64,000 nt of DNA from SHVO01 sp050246995 (GCA_050246995.1 JBFWVA010000005.1:186001-250000), one strand, 5' to 3'; positions 1-8,429 are shown, numbered from the stretch's first letter. Program-made: numbers and translations. Notes: a model not told the origin generated them from the letters alone.

Positions 1-1190
1 CCGTTGCCCTCGGGGATATCGACGTTGAGATCACCTTGGCTGAGTTTGTCCATGACACGTAGAGAAGCCTCGAGCGGACGGCTGATACGCCGCGCGCTGG
101 CGAAGCCCATGAGCGCAATCAAGGCCGTCGTCACCAACACCCCGGCGCCTGTCGCGAACACCATAGGCGGAAGTGGCGCCAAGGCTTCGGCGCGACTCAT
201 ATTTGAGATCAAGCCCCACCGAACGCCCATGAGATCGAGGGGGCCATAGGCGGAGATTACTTGATCGCCTTTATAGTCGGTTACTTCGACGCTTTCAGCG
301 AATCCGCCCGCGGCTCGTACAGCGGCTTGCGAGGTCAGTTTCTGGGTGAGGATTTGGCCGTCAGAGAAGCGCGATTGAGTGCGGCGCGTGGCATCCGGGC
401 CTACAAGATAGACCTCGCCTGTCGAACCAAGGTCCTGAATGTGATTAGCGGTATTTCGCAGCTTATCGTTGTTGAGCTGGAACATGATGACGCCCGCGAG
501 GACGCCCGCTCGGTCCGACACGGCCTGCGCCATGAACATCATCGGCCCCTTCGACGGCGGATATTGCTCCATATCGCCGAATGTTTGATTCCACGGCGGC
601 TCCGTGGTCAACGCCGAGCGGTAGGTGTTTGCCGCGTTGGAATCTTTGAGCGGGCCTGACAAAAAATTCGTGCCGAAGTCCTGCTCCTTCTTGGTCGTAT
701 AAACCACATTGCCCTGAAGATCGATGAGCAGAAGATCCTCCAGCTCCTTGAGTTGCGCGAGCCGCAGGAAGCGGTCGTGGACCTCCTTATGCTTGTTGTT
801 GTAGGCGGAAGGTTCCTTCAGCTCGTCGAGGGCTGAGCGGCTGCCAAAGGGAAACGGGTTGTTGGTGGTGAAACCGTCGATGACCGCAGCCTTCTTCGTT
901 TCATCCAGCGCCGTGAAGGTTTGGGAAAGCTCGCGGATATCATCGGCGAGGCCTGGGCGCGTGACCAGAGAAGCTAATCCGACACGCGTATCGTTGATAT
1001 AGCTTGTGACAGCCCGGATGCGTTCGTTGCGCACCAGTTCCATCCGTTCCTTGGCGATCTCGACCAAACCGCGCTCGGCGACGAGGTAGGACACCGTACC
1101 GGCGACAAGGCCCGTCAGCGCTGCGAACATGGCAATCATCGCCGGGAGCCGGAACGAAAGGCGATCCCAGCGTTTCAGAAATTTGCTCAT
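1..1190 (-). CDS. Chemoreceptor-like membrane transducer with HAMP (cut by window edge)
   Basis: The start codon is at 1190 and the frame stays open to base 1, so about 396 residues are visible and the C-terminus is missing. Seen: a membrane segment at about residues 17-38, a periplasmic sensor region to about 335 containing GEVYLVGPD as in double-Cache sensors, a second membrane segment at about 338-358, and the start of a HAMP linker (ISRPLEAS, then MDKLSQGDL). The output domain is outside the window; a methyl-accepting chemotaxis protein is the usual arrangement, but a kinase or cyclase is possible. AAAGGGA lies 8 bases before the ATG. The gene follows the REC-EAL gene by 13 bases and is probably cotranscribed with it. 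Confidence 0.8.
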   Translation of the reverse strand, partial: MSKFLKRWDRLSFRLPAMIAMFAALTGLVAGTVSYLVAERGLVEIAKERMELVRNERIRAVTSYINDTRVGLASLVTRPGLADDIRELSQTFTALDETKKAAVIDGFTTNNPFPFGSRSALDELKEPSAYNNKHKEVHDRFLRLAQLKELEDLLLIDLQGNVVYTTKKEQDFGTNFLSGPLKDSNAANTYRSALTTEPPWNQTFGDMEQYPPSKGPMMFMAQAVSDRAGVLAGVIMFQLNNDKLRNTANHIQDLGSTGEVYLVGPDATRRTQSRFSDGQILTQKLTSQAAVRAAGGFAESVEVTDYKGDQVISAYGPLDLMGVRWGLISNMSRAEALAPLPPMVFATGAGVLVTTALIALMGFASARRISRPLEASLRVMDKLSQGDLNVDIPEGN

Positions 1191-1203
1191 TGCTATATTC
1201 CCT

Positions 1204-2394
1204 TTAACCGCGCCACGTAGCGGCCCACCTAGGCAGGTCACTCTGTGGCAGCGGTTTGGAGACGTAAAACCCTTGCACAACGTCGCAGTTGAGGGTGTTG
1301 AGAAGATCCCAATCCTCTTTGTGCTCGACGCCTTCGGCCACAGTCTTCATCCCGAGAGATTTGGCGAGACCCAGCGAAGCTTCGAGGATGGCGCGCTTGG
1401 CTGAATTGCGCGACGCGCCATGGACGAACTGACGGTCCACTTTCAGTTCCGTGAAGGGCAGCGCCTCTAGCTTTTGCAAGGACGAATGGCCTGTCCCGAA
1501 ATCATCGATGGAGAGCGCGAAACCCTTGAGATGAAGGCGTGTTACGATTTCAAGGTAGATGCGTTCTTCCTGGGCTACGCCGGTCTCGGTGATCTCGAAG
1601 ACGATAGATTCCGGCGGAAGGCCGAGATCGTCCGCCATTTTCGCGAAACGATCTGGCAGTGAGACATCGGAGAGCATTGACGGCGAGAGATTGACGCCGA
1701 TGTGCCCGGCGAAACCATCCTTACGCCAGGTTGCGAGTTGTGTCAGGGCGATCTCGACCACCCTCTCGGTCATTACACCGATATGCCCGGAGGTTTCCGC
1801 AAGCGGCACAAAAGTGTCGGGCGGCAGAAGGCCGTGAAGCGAGTGGTTCCATCGGACGAGCGCTTCGACGCTGTCCACTTCCCCAGAGCGGATGCCGACC
1901 TTTGGCTGATAGAAAAGTGTCAGCTCGCCGGCCTCTATCCCTCGCAAGAGATCGGAGGCATCGACGGACGGACGCTCGCGACGCGCCTTGGGTGCGGCCT
2001 CCGCCGAGACTTGATCGAACACGGCGCTGAGAGCGGCTTTGGAAGCCGGTTTGGCGATGCACCCCAGGATATTGAGGCGGTAAGCGCGGGCGAGGGATTC
2101 CGCCGCGCGTAGGACGGCGGAATCCGCGCCGGACAGGAAGGCCAGCGCAGGTGTTTCTTTCCGGCCGGCGAGATGGCGTACGATCTCGACCCCATCCATA
2201 TCCGGCATGGAGAGGTCACACAGGATGAGATCGATGTGGGAGTCCGGGTCATCCAGGATAGCCAGCGCTTCGCGGCCGTTGCCGGCCTCGACGAAGGCCT
2301 TGCCGCCAAGTTCGGCTAGTACGCGCGCGGTCATGGTGCGGATGAACGGCTCATCATCCACCAGCAGCACCCGGTAATTCGCGATTCCGGCCAT
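1204..2394 (-). CDS. Response regulator with EAL domain (c-di-GMP phosphodiesterase)
   Basis: 396 residues. Receiver domain at residues 7-125, with DDE acidic pocket, phosphoacceptor Asp in ILCDLSMPDMDG and the conserved Lys in IAKP. EAL domain at about 155-390. The catalytic signature looks complete: EALVRW, GVNLSP, FEITE, DDFGTG, LKVDRQF, VAEGVE and QGFYVSKPLP, so hydrolysis of c-di-GMP to pGpG is expected. There is no GGDEF domain. Phosphorylation by an unlinked histidine kinase presumably sets activity. The chemoreceptor-like gene follows 13 bases downstream, suggesting a link between sensing and motile/sessile behaviour (inference). Confidence 0.93.
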   Translation of the reverse strand: MAGIANYRVLLVDDEPFIRTMTARVLAELGGKAFVEAGNGREALAILDDPDSHIDLILCDLSMPDMDGVEIVRHLAGRKETPALAFLSGADSAVLRAAESLARAYRLNILGCIAKPASKAALSAVFDQVSAEAAPKARRERPSVDASDLLRGIEAGELTLFYQPKVGIRSGEVDSVEALVRWNHSLHGLLPPDTFVPLAETSGHIGVMTERVVEIALTQLATWRKDGFAGHIGVNLSPSMLSDVSLPDRFAKMADDLGLPPESIVFEITETGVAQEERIYLEIVTRLHLKGFALSIDDFGTGHSSLQKLEALPFTELKVDRQFVHGASRNSAKRAILEASLGLAKSLGMKTVAEGVEHKEDWDLLNTLNCDVVQGFYVSKPLPQSDLPRWAATWRG

Positions 2395-2503
2395 TGTCTG
2401 CCCCCCGGCAGCTTCCCGGGGGAAAGCATAATCCGGTGGGCTTCTTTACGCGAGGCGAATGTCGCTAAGATATTGAGGTAGCGCGATTATAACCCAGAGG
2501 TTG

Positions 2504-2872
2504 CTAGCGCTTGCGGGCCGGCTTCTTCTTAGCTGTCTTTTTAGCCGCCCTTTTGGCTTTGGGCTTCGGAACCGGCAGTTCGCGCGCCGTCGCGCGGATG
2601 AACTCCGAGATCCAATCGGCGTCCTCCCACAGATCGCCATCGATCAGGAAATGCGGTTTGGCGCCGGGGTATGGGCGCCCTTCCCGCGGCTTTCCAATCA
2701 GCGCGCGGCCGGCGTCCGTGGGTTTCACAAAAAGCTGGTCGTCGCACACCAGCGCCACCACCTTCCCGTCGCAATAGATGGCGTATTCGCCGAACATCTT
2801 CTTGGCCGAGACGCGGCCCGCGCGGGCAATCTGTTCGAGGAGATAGTCGGCTGTGTCCTGACGGGAGGCCAT
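2504..2872 (-). CDS. TfoX N-terminal-domain protein
   Basis: 122 residues. Residues 8-100 match the TfoX/Sxy N-terminal domain (KKMFGEYAIYCDGKVVALVC, then LFVKPTDAGRAL and GKPHF-like PGAKPHFLID). In gammaproteobacteria Sxy controls competence, but stand-alone N-terminal domains in alphaproteobacteria have no settled role. The tail after residue 100 is a Lys/Ala/Arg-rich extension (KRAAKKTAKKKPARKR) that could bind nucleic acid. It starts 3 bases after the stop of the VOC gene, so the two form an operon. Confidence 0.85.
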   Translation of the reverse strand: MASRQDTADYLLEQIARAGRVSAKKMFGEYAIYCDGKVVALVCDDQLFVKPTDAGRALIGKPREGRPYPGAKPHFLIDGDLWEDADWISEFIRATARELPVPKPKAKRAAKKTAKKKPARKR

Positions 2873-2875
2873 GGC

Positions 2876-3268
2876 TCAAACCTTTTGCGAGGACCCGATG
2901 AGGTCCCAGAGATTGCCGTAGAGATCCGTGAAGACGGCCACCGTGCCATACGCCTCGCGGCGCGGCGGGCGGACGAAATTCACGCCGCGCGCGGTGTAGG
3001 CCGCGAAGTCGGCGTCGAAGTCGTCGGTATGCAGAAACATGAACACGCGCCCGCCGGTCTGATCGCCAACGCGCGCCGTCTGCGCTTCACCGGACGCGCG
3101 CGCAAGCAAGATGCGGGCGCCCGTCCCCTCGGGCGATTCAAGCACCACCCAACGTTTTGCTCCAAGGGGCGTGTCGTCCGCGACACGAAACCCAATCTTA
3201 TCGCGGTAGAAGGCGATGGCTTCGTCGTAGTCGCGCACGACGATGGTCACGAGAGCGACGCTTGTCAC
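2876..3268 (-). CDS. VOC (glyoxalase/bleomycin resistance) family protein
   Basis: 130 residues with the paired beta-alpha-beta-beta-beta units of the vicinal-oxygen-chelate fold: TIVVRDYDEAIAFYRDKIGF in the first half, MFLHTDDFDADFAAYTARGV and DLYGNLWDLI in the second. Metal ligands are usually His/Glu at the first strand and near the C-terminus; the first position here is not His, so a metal enzyme is not assured. The substrate cannot be told from sequence. First gene of a two-gene operon with the TfoX-like gene. Confidence 0.85.
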   Translation of the reverse strand: MTSVALVTIVVRDYDEAIAFYRDKIGFRVADDTPLGAKRWVVLESPEGTGARILLARASGEAQTARVGDQTGGRVFMFLHTDDFDADFAAYTARGVNFVRPPRREAYGTVAVFTDLYGNLWDLIGSSQKV

Positions 3269-3357
3269 GCTACTGCACGAGCCCCTTCTTCATAACATCC
3301 TCCCCTGGAATGTAAGGGAAAGACTATCCTCGAACCGAACCTCTCGACTACGACCTG

Positions 3358-4350
3358 TTAGGCGGCCGCGGCGGCCGGTTGTGCCGGAAGGAATGGGTCG
3401 GCGAAGATGTGTTTGGAGGCCAGGCCCGCGAGGAACGCCTTGCGGCGCATGCCGTTCACGAACTCCGGCGCTCCGCACAAGAACAGGCGTGTGATGGCCT
3501 TTTCCGCAGGTATCGCCGCCAGGACCGCGGTTTCGATTTGACCGGCGAAATAGCCCTGCCCGTCCGCGCCGTTCAGTACGCATGGCGTGTAACTGACGTT
3601 CGGATGCAGCGTCGCCAGTTCCTGGAGGCGCGCGTGGAGATAGAGATCGGGCGCGTTGAGGACGCCATGGAAAAGGTGGATCGAACCCTTATGCCCCTGC
3701 GCGAGCGCCGCCTGCAGAATACCGTAGAGCGGGGCGAGCCCCGTCCCGGTCCCCGCGAGAATGAGCGGATAATCCTGCGCGCCCTCGGCCACGTAAAAGC
3801 ATTTTCCCGCCGGGCCGCGCACGATGAGCGATTCACCGGGATCGGCGCCCACAAAAAACGCGCTCATGACGCCGCCAGTCAACAGGCGCACATGAAGTTC
3901 GATGAAATGATCCGTCTGCGGGTTGTTGGCGACGGAATAACTACGCGCGGCGCCGCCGGCGTTAAGCAGAGTCACATATTGGCCCGGTTCGCATTCATAG
4001 GGCGTCGGCGTGACGATGCGCACGCGCATGACGTTATGATTGAGCATCTCCTTGAAACTGATGACGGCGTGCGTATCGATCGCGGCGTGATCCGGGAGAG
4101 TGACGCGCATATCACCCTCGGGCCGGCACTGGCAGGCCAGGAACATGTTCTGCTTGATGTAAGCCGGCTGAAGATCCTTCTGCGCGGCCTCCGGGATTTG
4201 CCCCTCCTCGGCGTGCATGAGACACGACTGGCAAACCCCGGAGCGGCACGCATGCGGGACAGTCACACCATTGCGCGTCAAGCAATCGAGAACGGTTTCA
4301 CCCGATTGCGTTTCGAACGACGATGGGCCGCAGGCAATACGTGCCGACAT
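3358..4350 (-). CDS. 2Fe-2S / FAD / NAD(P) oxidoreductase (haemoglobin partner reductase)
   Basis: 330 residues. An N-terminal plant-type ferredoxin domain (residues 1-95) carries CRSGVCQSC and a later Cys in LACQC. An FAD-binding domain follows (ARSYSVAN), then a NAD(P)-binding domain with LILAGTGTGLAPLYG and LFLCGAPEFVNG. The layout matches ferredoxin-type reductases such as those of oxygenases and NO-detoxifying systems. The ATG at 4350 is chosen over an upstream start at 4461 because AAAGG precedes it and the ferredoxin fold begins there. Downstream of the truncated haemoglobin gene by 34 bases; it probably re-reduces that haemoglobin for NO dioxygenation (inference). Confidence 0.9.
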   Translation of the reverse strand: MSARIACGPSSFETQSGETVLDCLTRNGVTVPHACRSGVCQSCLMHAEEGQIPEAAQKDLQPAYIKQNMFLACQCRPEGDMRVTLPDHAAIDTHAVISFKEMLNHNVMRVRIVTPTPYECEPGQYVTLLNAGGAARSYSVANNPQTDHFIELHVRLLTGGVMSAFFVGADPGESLIVRGPAGKCFYVAEGAQDYPLILAGTGTGLAPLYGILQAALAQGHKGSIHLFHGVLNAPDLYLHARLQELATLHPNVSYTPCVLNGADGQGYFAGQIETAVLAAIPAEKAITRLFLCGAPEFVNGMRRKAFLAGLASKHIFADPFLPAQPAAAAA

Positions 4351-4384
4351 AAGCTGTACCTTTACGACTTGAACAAGATGACGT

Positions 4385-4762
4385 TTAGCGGTCGAGGACG
4401 TCGTTGCGGACGCTGTTGGCGATCTTGGCAACCTCGGCGATATCGCTATCGGCCACGCCAAGTTCCTTCAGGGTCGCGCCGAGCAGTTCGATGATAGCGT
4501 CGACGTGGCCGTCATTGAGACCGCGCGCGACGAGATGTTTGTGACCCTTACGCATATCGAGGCCCGTGTAGTTGTTCGGCCCGCCGAACGCCATGGTCAG
4601 AAAGCCCTTCTGCTTAGCGATCTGGCGGTCCATATCGACATTGTCGAAGAAATGGGCGACGCGATCATCGGACAGGACCTTGCGGTAAAAGATATCGACC
4701 GCGGCGTTCACGGCGGGGGCGCCGCCCAGGCGGTCAAACAGGGATTTCACGGCGATGTTCAT
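4385..4762 (-). CDS. Group I truncated haemoglobin
   Basis: 125 residues, the normal length of a group I (N-type) 2-on-2 globin. Seen: the B10-region Tyr in IFYRKVL, the CD1 Phe in AHFF, and the proximal F8 His in KGHKHLVARGL. Proteins of this kind convert NO and O2 to nitrate or carry O2. AAGGA lies 8 bases upstream of the ATG, inside the end of the regulator gene, which overlaps this gene by 29 bases; translation is likely coupled. With the NsrR-type regulator upstream and the reductase downstream it forms a nitrosative-stress operon. Confidence 0.94.
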   Translation of the reverse strand: MNIAVKSLFDRLGGAPAVNAAVDIFYRKVLSDDRVAHFFDNVDMDRQIAKQKGFLTMAFGGPNNYTGLDMRKGHKHLVARGLNDGHVDAIIELLGATLKELGVADSDIAEVAKIANSVRNDVLDR

Positions 4763-5198
4763 GTTCGTTTTCCTTCGGTTGTGATGTGCGTGAAAAAGAC
4801 GGCGCCGCGACGCTCGCCAGCGTGCGGCCCTCGAGAGTTGTCAGAAAAGCGCGCGTTGCCTCGCCAAGGACATGCTTCAGACGGCAGGCGCGCGTGATGC
4901 GGCAGGTGTTGCGGGCGGGATCGAAACACTCGACCGTATGGAAATCGGTTTCGGTGGCCCTCACGATTTCGGCCAGCGTGATCGTCTCGGCCGGGCGGGC
5001 CAACCGGAGGCCGCCGCCCCGTCCCTTGGCGCTGGTTACAAACCCCAGGCGCCCGAGATTGTGCGCCACCTTCACCAGATGGTCGCGGGAGATCCCGAAC
5101 CAGTCGGCGATTTCACGCACCGAGCAGGCCCGGTCCGGGTTCTCCGCGAGATAGAGCGCGACGCGTAAGGAATAGTCGGTGTACTGGGTTAGGCGCAT
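4734..5198 (-). CDS. nsrR: Rrf2-family NO-sensing repressor, NsrR type
   Basis: 154 residues from the ATG at 5198 (MRLTQYTDYSLR, the standard NsrR N-terminus; an upstream in-frame start at 5234 would overlap the operator). Winged helix at residues 1-75 with SVREIADWFGIS and KGRGGGLRL. Three cysteines in ECFDPARNTCRITRACRL, spaced CX7CX5C, are the Fe-S ligands that react with NO. A perfect inverted repeat lies 17 bases upstream, so autorepression is expected. First gene of the nsrR - truncated haemoglobin - reductase operon. Confidence in the family is high; NsrR rather than another Rrf2 subtype rests on the cysteines, operator and operon content. Confidence 0.9.
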   Translation of the reverse strand: MRLTQYTDYSLRVALYLAENPDRACSVREIADWFGISRDHLVKVAHNLGRLGFVTSAKGRGGGLRLARPAETITLAEIVRATETDFHTVECFDPARNTCRITRACRLKHVLGEATRAFLTTLEGRTLASVAAPSFSRTSQPKENEHEHRREIPV

Positions 5199-5214
5199 AA
5201 ACAAAGGGCTTTTA

Positions 5215-5237
5215 AATATGTATGGGAGATACATATT
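5215..5237. promoter_or_regulatory. Predicted NsrR operator
   Basis: Perfect 9-bp inverted repeat, AATATGTAT and ATACATATT, separated by 5 bases, giving 23 bp. This is the 11-1-11 layout of known NsrR boxes (AA.ATG.AT...AT.CAT.TT). It sits 17 bp upstream of the regulator start and 33 bp upstream of the rightward membrane-protein gene, so it could repress in both directions. Confidence 0.75.
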
Positions 5238-5270
5238 CAGAAGCCGCCGGCACCGAATTGATTTCCGTCA

Positions 5271-5741
5271 ATGCTAAAAACGATTATGACAGAACGGCGT
5301 CCGCGCCCCCGGAACCGCGACTTTGGATCCATAAACGATATGAACCCGCTGACCTGGCCTCCCCGCCGCATTCTTTTCATGGGCATCGTCGCCGCGATCC
5401 TGACGATGACGCTGACTGTCGGCGTGCGACTGATGAATGAGAAAGTCGCGGAGCGCGATGCGCCGGGGCATGCGGACGACCGCCGCCTGGAGGATCTACA
5501 GCGCATCGCGGATGCCGCCATTGAGATTTACAAGCAAGATGGCGTTTTGCCGCAGACACTCGACGAGGTGCAGAAGAAAGCGCGCGACATCCGCACCGCG
5601 GATCCAGAGACGTTTGAGATCTATGAATATCGGGTCCTCGATCCGCTGAAGATCGAGGTGTGCGCACGGCTGCGCGACGAGCATCCGGGCTCTACCGCTG
5701 GGCAAAATGGGCGGCGGTGTTTTGGAGTGAGCGCGAGTTAA
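5271..5741 (+). CDS. Hypothetical single-pass membrane protein
   Basis: 156 residues if the first ATG is used; ATGs at 5286 and 5340 are also possible and none has a strong ribosome site. One membrane segment at about residues 36-55 (RRILFMGIVAAILTMTLTVG), then a soluble region of about 100 residues with a helix (EDLQRIADAAIEIYKQDGVL). The helix-then-short-domain layout recalls pseudopilin-like proteins but lacks the prepilin cleavage motif. Divergent from the NsrR operon and sharing its operator region; whether it belongs to the NO response is unknown. Confidence 0.6.
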   Translation: MLKTIMTERRPRPRNRDFGSINDMNPLTWPPRRILFMGIVAAILTMTLTVGVRLMNEKVAERDAPGHADDRRLEDLQRIADAAIEIYKQDGVLPQTLDEVQKKARDIRTADPETFEIYEYRVLDPLKIEVCARLRDEHPGSTAGQNGRRCFGVSAS

Positions 5742-5748
5742 GCGCTGG

Positions 5749-6696
5749 TTACTCGACAACCACCCTCGGAAAATAAAAGCTCACAATCCAGTTCGGCATA
5801 TCGACGATCTCGCTGATGCGCAGATCACCGCACACCGAGCACAGCATGTACGCCTCCGGCGGTGAGAAGCCGTGTTGGGCGACGAGCAGATCGATCATGT
5901 TCGATACGGCTGCTCTGGCGGCTTGCATGAGGTCGGGGCCGACGCCGGTGGTCACCTCGTAGCCCTTCTTGTCGAGATGCGTGGTGACGGGACCCGGGGT
6001 GATGAACCGCGGGCTTGAGAGCTTCGTTTGTTTGACGAGGTCGAGTTTCACGGCGACGTTCATCGGGCTTTCGATGGCCGTGCCGCAGACCTCGCCGTCG
6101 CCTTGGGCGGCGTGGGTGTCGCCGATGGACAGCAGCGCGCCCTTCACCTCGATGGGCAGATAGAGCGTTGCGCCGACGTTGAGATCGCGGATGTCCATGT
6201 TACCCCCAACGTGGCGCGGCGGGACGACCGAGTGCAGCCCCTTCTCGCCCGGCGCGACGCCGATGGTGCCGGCGAAGGGTTTCAGCGGCACGCACGCGTT
6301 CTTGCCGAACAGTACGGGCGCAAGGCTGGTGCTGTCGTATTTCCAGACGTGGAGCTCCGGATCGGGGAATTGGTCGGTCAGGAGACCAAAGCCGGGGATC
6401 AGCGCCGTCCAGCCCCACCCCGAGGGTTCAAAGCCGAGTAGCGTGATCTTGAGGACATCGCCGGGTTCGGCGCCATCGACGAAGATCGGGCCCGTCACGG
6501 GGTTCACCTTGCCGAAGTCGAGGGCCGCGAGCGACGCGGCGGTGCTGCTTTGGTTGAACTGACCGGCGCTGGAGTCCGTGCATTCGAGGAACACGCTGTC
6601 GCCGGGTGCGACGGTCTGCACGGGCTTGAGGGTGTTGTCCCAGCCGAAGTGGTGATGGTGGCGGTGGATGGTGTGTTTGCAGTCGAAGAGAGACAT
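5749..6696 (-). CDS. Acetamidase/formamidase family protein
   Basis: 315 residues, typical for the FmdA/AmdA family, which releases ammonia from short amides. Seen: HHHHFGWDN near the N-terminus, GPIFVDGAEPGDVLKITLL, IGVAPGEKGLHSVVPP, the acidic/His stretch SIGDTHAAQGDGEVCGTAIE and a late CSVCGDLRISEIVD. These are the conserved blocks of the family, and the DTHAAQGDGE segment holds the probable metal ligands. It is followed by no amide transporter, so it probably acts alone. Confidence 0.92.
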   Translation of the reverse strand: MSLFDCKHTIHRHHHHFGWDNTLKPVQTVAPGDSVFLECTDSSAGQFNQSSTAASLAALDFGKVNPVTGPIFVDGAEPGDVLKITLLGFEPSGWGWTALIPGFGLLTDQFPDPELHVWKYDSTSLAPVLFGKNACVPLKPFAGTIGVAPGEKGLHSVVPPRHVGGNMDIRDLNVGATLYLPIEVKGALLSIGDTHAAQGDGEVCGTAIESPMNVAVKLDLVKQTKLSSPRFITPGPVTTHLDKKGYEVTTGVGPDLMQAARAAVSNMIDLLVAQHGFSPPEAYMLCSVCGDLRISEIVDMPNWIVSFYFPRVVVE

Positions 6697-6779
6697 CGCG
6701 CACCCTCAAAAAACAGAAAACAGATACCCCTGAATCCTGGGCCAAGACGGCCCAGGATGACCAAATAAGAAAAGCACGC

Positions 6780-7184
6780 TTACTGCTCGTCCAGACACTC
6801 GCCGGCTTCGATCTTTGACCAGTCGAGGGCGGCGCTGCACCACAACTGTCTTTTGGGGGTGAGTTCGCGGCGCTGCTTCAACGGGCCGGCGCGCAGGGTG
6901 ATCTGGGGCGCGGCGGGCGCCACGCTGGCGGAGTAGATGCGTGTGGCGCAGGTCGGGCAGAAGGCGTGCGCGCGGGCACGGCCGCTGGCGGCGGTCGTCT
7001 TCAGGTAGATGCTGGGCTGGGCCTTCGTGAAATTCACCTTCCCGTCGACGGTGGGCACGCTGAAGGTAAAGGCGGTACCGCCGGTGATCTGGCAATCATT
7101 GCAGTGACAGATCGAGCACTTCGCCGGGTCGACCTCGGCCGTATAGGTGATGGCGCCGCAGTGGCAGCTTCCGTCGACTTTCAT
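6780..7184 (-). CDS. GFA/CENP-V family zinc protein
   Basis: 134 residues from ATG 7184, chosen because GGGGAGAG stands just upstream and the fold starts at once (MKVDGSCHCGAITY). Zinc-binding cysteines: CHCG, then CSICHCNDCQ, and FCPTCATRIYS. The family was named for glutathione-dependent formaldehyde-activating enzyme, but most members have no proven reaction and the glutathione adduct may form without them. It lies upstream of the acetamidase gene on the same strand with an 83-base gap. Confidence 0.9.
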   Translation of the reverse strand: MKVDGSCHCGAITYTAEVDPAKCSICHCNDCQITGGTAFTFSVPTVDGKVNFTKAQPSIYLKTTAASGRARAHAFCPTCATRIYSASVAPAAPQITLRAGPLKQRRELTPKRQLWCSAALDWSKIEAGECLDEQ

Positions 7185-7356
7185 ATGGATACTCTCCCCA
7201 AGTTCTATTCGTTCTAAAGAGCGCAAGGTCAGCAAAAGCTAAGCCCCCGACGCCATTCAGGCAACTCTAGGGCGGTTTGGGGTTCCATTCCCTCAAAAAA
7301 CTGAATGCCGGACCCGCGAAAATCGTCGGTCGCACCTTTTAGACCGTGTGGTATTA

Positions 7357-7402
7357 GTCCGTCATTGGGGCATGGGGAAATTACCCATTACTGACGAAAG
7401 AC
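7357..7402 (+). promoter_or_regulatory. Interrupted leader hairpin upstream of secreted-protein gene
   Basis: Immediately before the ATG at 7409 the transcript can pair GTC-CGTCA-TGGG (7357-7369) with CCCA-TGACG-GAC (7384-7402), with small bulges. It overlaps the place where a ribosome site should be, and no clear Shine-Dalgarno is seen outside it. It matches no riboswitch class I recognise. Confidence 0.3.
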
Positions 7403-7408
7403 CAGACA

Positions 7409-8329
7409 ATGCACTCGACCACTCAGAAATTTCCGATGATCGCCATGGCAGGCACGATCTCGTTCCTAGCGACCCTCGGCGCCTTCACCGCCATGAGCGC
7501 GCCGGCTAAGGCGGACTCCCAGCTCTCGCAGCTTCCGATGCCCGGGTTCGCCGATCCGTACGGCAAGACCCCGATCCTGGGCTATAAGCCCGGTGAGTCC
7601 CAGATCCGCCTCGCCAACATGCGCGACGAAGGCGCCACCACGAACTACATCTCCATATGGGGGCTCGATGAGAAGCGCTGGCTGGGCACGGTGCAGGTGG
7701 ACGTTCCGGCGAAAGCCTCCGTCGCGGTCGAGCCTCACCTGATGCTGGAGACCTTCGCGCCGGTGAACTGGCGTCAGCCGGTGGCGCTGTACGTCGAAAA
7801 CGGCCGCGAGAAGCAGCTGTGGCAACATGTGCGTTCCACGGCGCGCGCGAACGAGCTCAAAGACCTTAGCGTTTGCACCTATTCGCCGCACGCCGATTAC
7901 ATCCCGGCGAGCCAGGTCGTGCTCAATGCGTTCATCAACCGCGTCGGCGCGCTGCGGTCCGTCGTGAGCGTTCATAACTTCAGCGAGCAGGACGCGGTAT
8001 TCGAAGCGCGTCTTTATGACGCGGGAACGGGCGCGCCGCTCGGCAAGGTGGAGATCCCGCTGGCCGCGCGCGAAACCTTCAGCAACACGGCGCTGTGGCT
8101 GTTCGACAATTCCGACCAGGTCCACATCCGCGCGCCGGAACTTCCGGGCTCGCTGAATATCGAGTTCGTGCAGAAGGCCCCGCAGGACGGCGCGCACGTG
8201 TCGGTCGCGCACTGGGTGGCCGATTACACGACCGGCGAAACGACGAATCTCTCCAACCCCTGCCCGATCACCGGCGGCACGATCACCATTCCGCCGCTCC
8301 CAGCCCCGCAGGCGGCTGAAGAGAAGTAA
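7409..8329 (+). CDS. Secreted protein of unknown family (paralogue A)
   Basis: 306 residues. Signal peptide at about residues 1-35 ending near APAKADS. The mature protein seems to hold two beta-rich units of similar pattern: SQIRLANMRDEGAT...LGTVQVDVPAKASVAVEP (about 64-112) and SVVSVHNFSEQDA...LGKVEIPLAARETFS (about 188-230). Shared with the next gene: VPAKAS, TFAPVNW, QLWQHVR, and two cysteines (in LSVCTY and NPCPI) that could form one disulfide. I recognise no family. A strong intrinsic terminator follows at 8391-8429, so it is probably transcribed alone. Confidence 0.8.
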   Translation: MHSTTQKFPMIAMAGTISFLATLGAFTAMSAPAKADSQLSQLPMPGFADPYGKTPILGYKPGESQIRLANMRDEGATTNYISIWGLDEKRWLGTVQVDVPAKASVAVEPHLMLETFAPVNWRQPVALYVENGREKQLWQHVRSTARANELKDLSVCTYSPHADYIPASQVVLNAFINRVGALRSVVSVHNFSEQDAVFEARLYDAGTGAPLGKVEIPLAARETFSNTALWLFDNSDQVHIRAPELPGSLNIEFVQKAPQDGAHVSVAHWVADYTTGETTNLSNPCPITGGTITIPPLPAPQAAEEK

Positions 8330-8390
8330 GAGCTCTCGAGAGGTGCGGACGGCCGGCGGGGCTCACTACCCGTTGAGGCGTGCCGCGGAT

Positions 8391-8429
8391 AACGCCGAGG
8401 CGACCCGTCCCGCCTCGGCGTTTTCTTTT
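8391..8429 (+). terminator. Rho-independent terminator
   Basis: Perfect 12-bp stem AACGCCGAGGCG / CGCCTCGGCGTT with an 8-base loop, followed by TTTTCTTTT. It ends the transcript of paralogue A. Confidence 0.9.
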
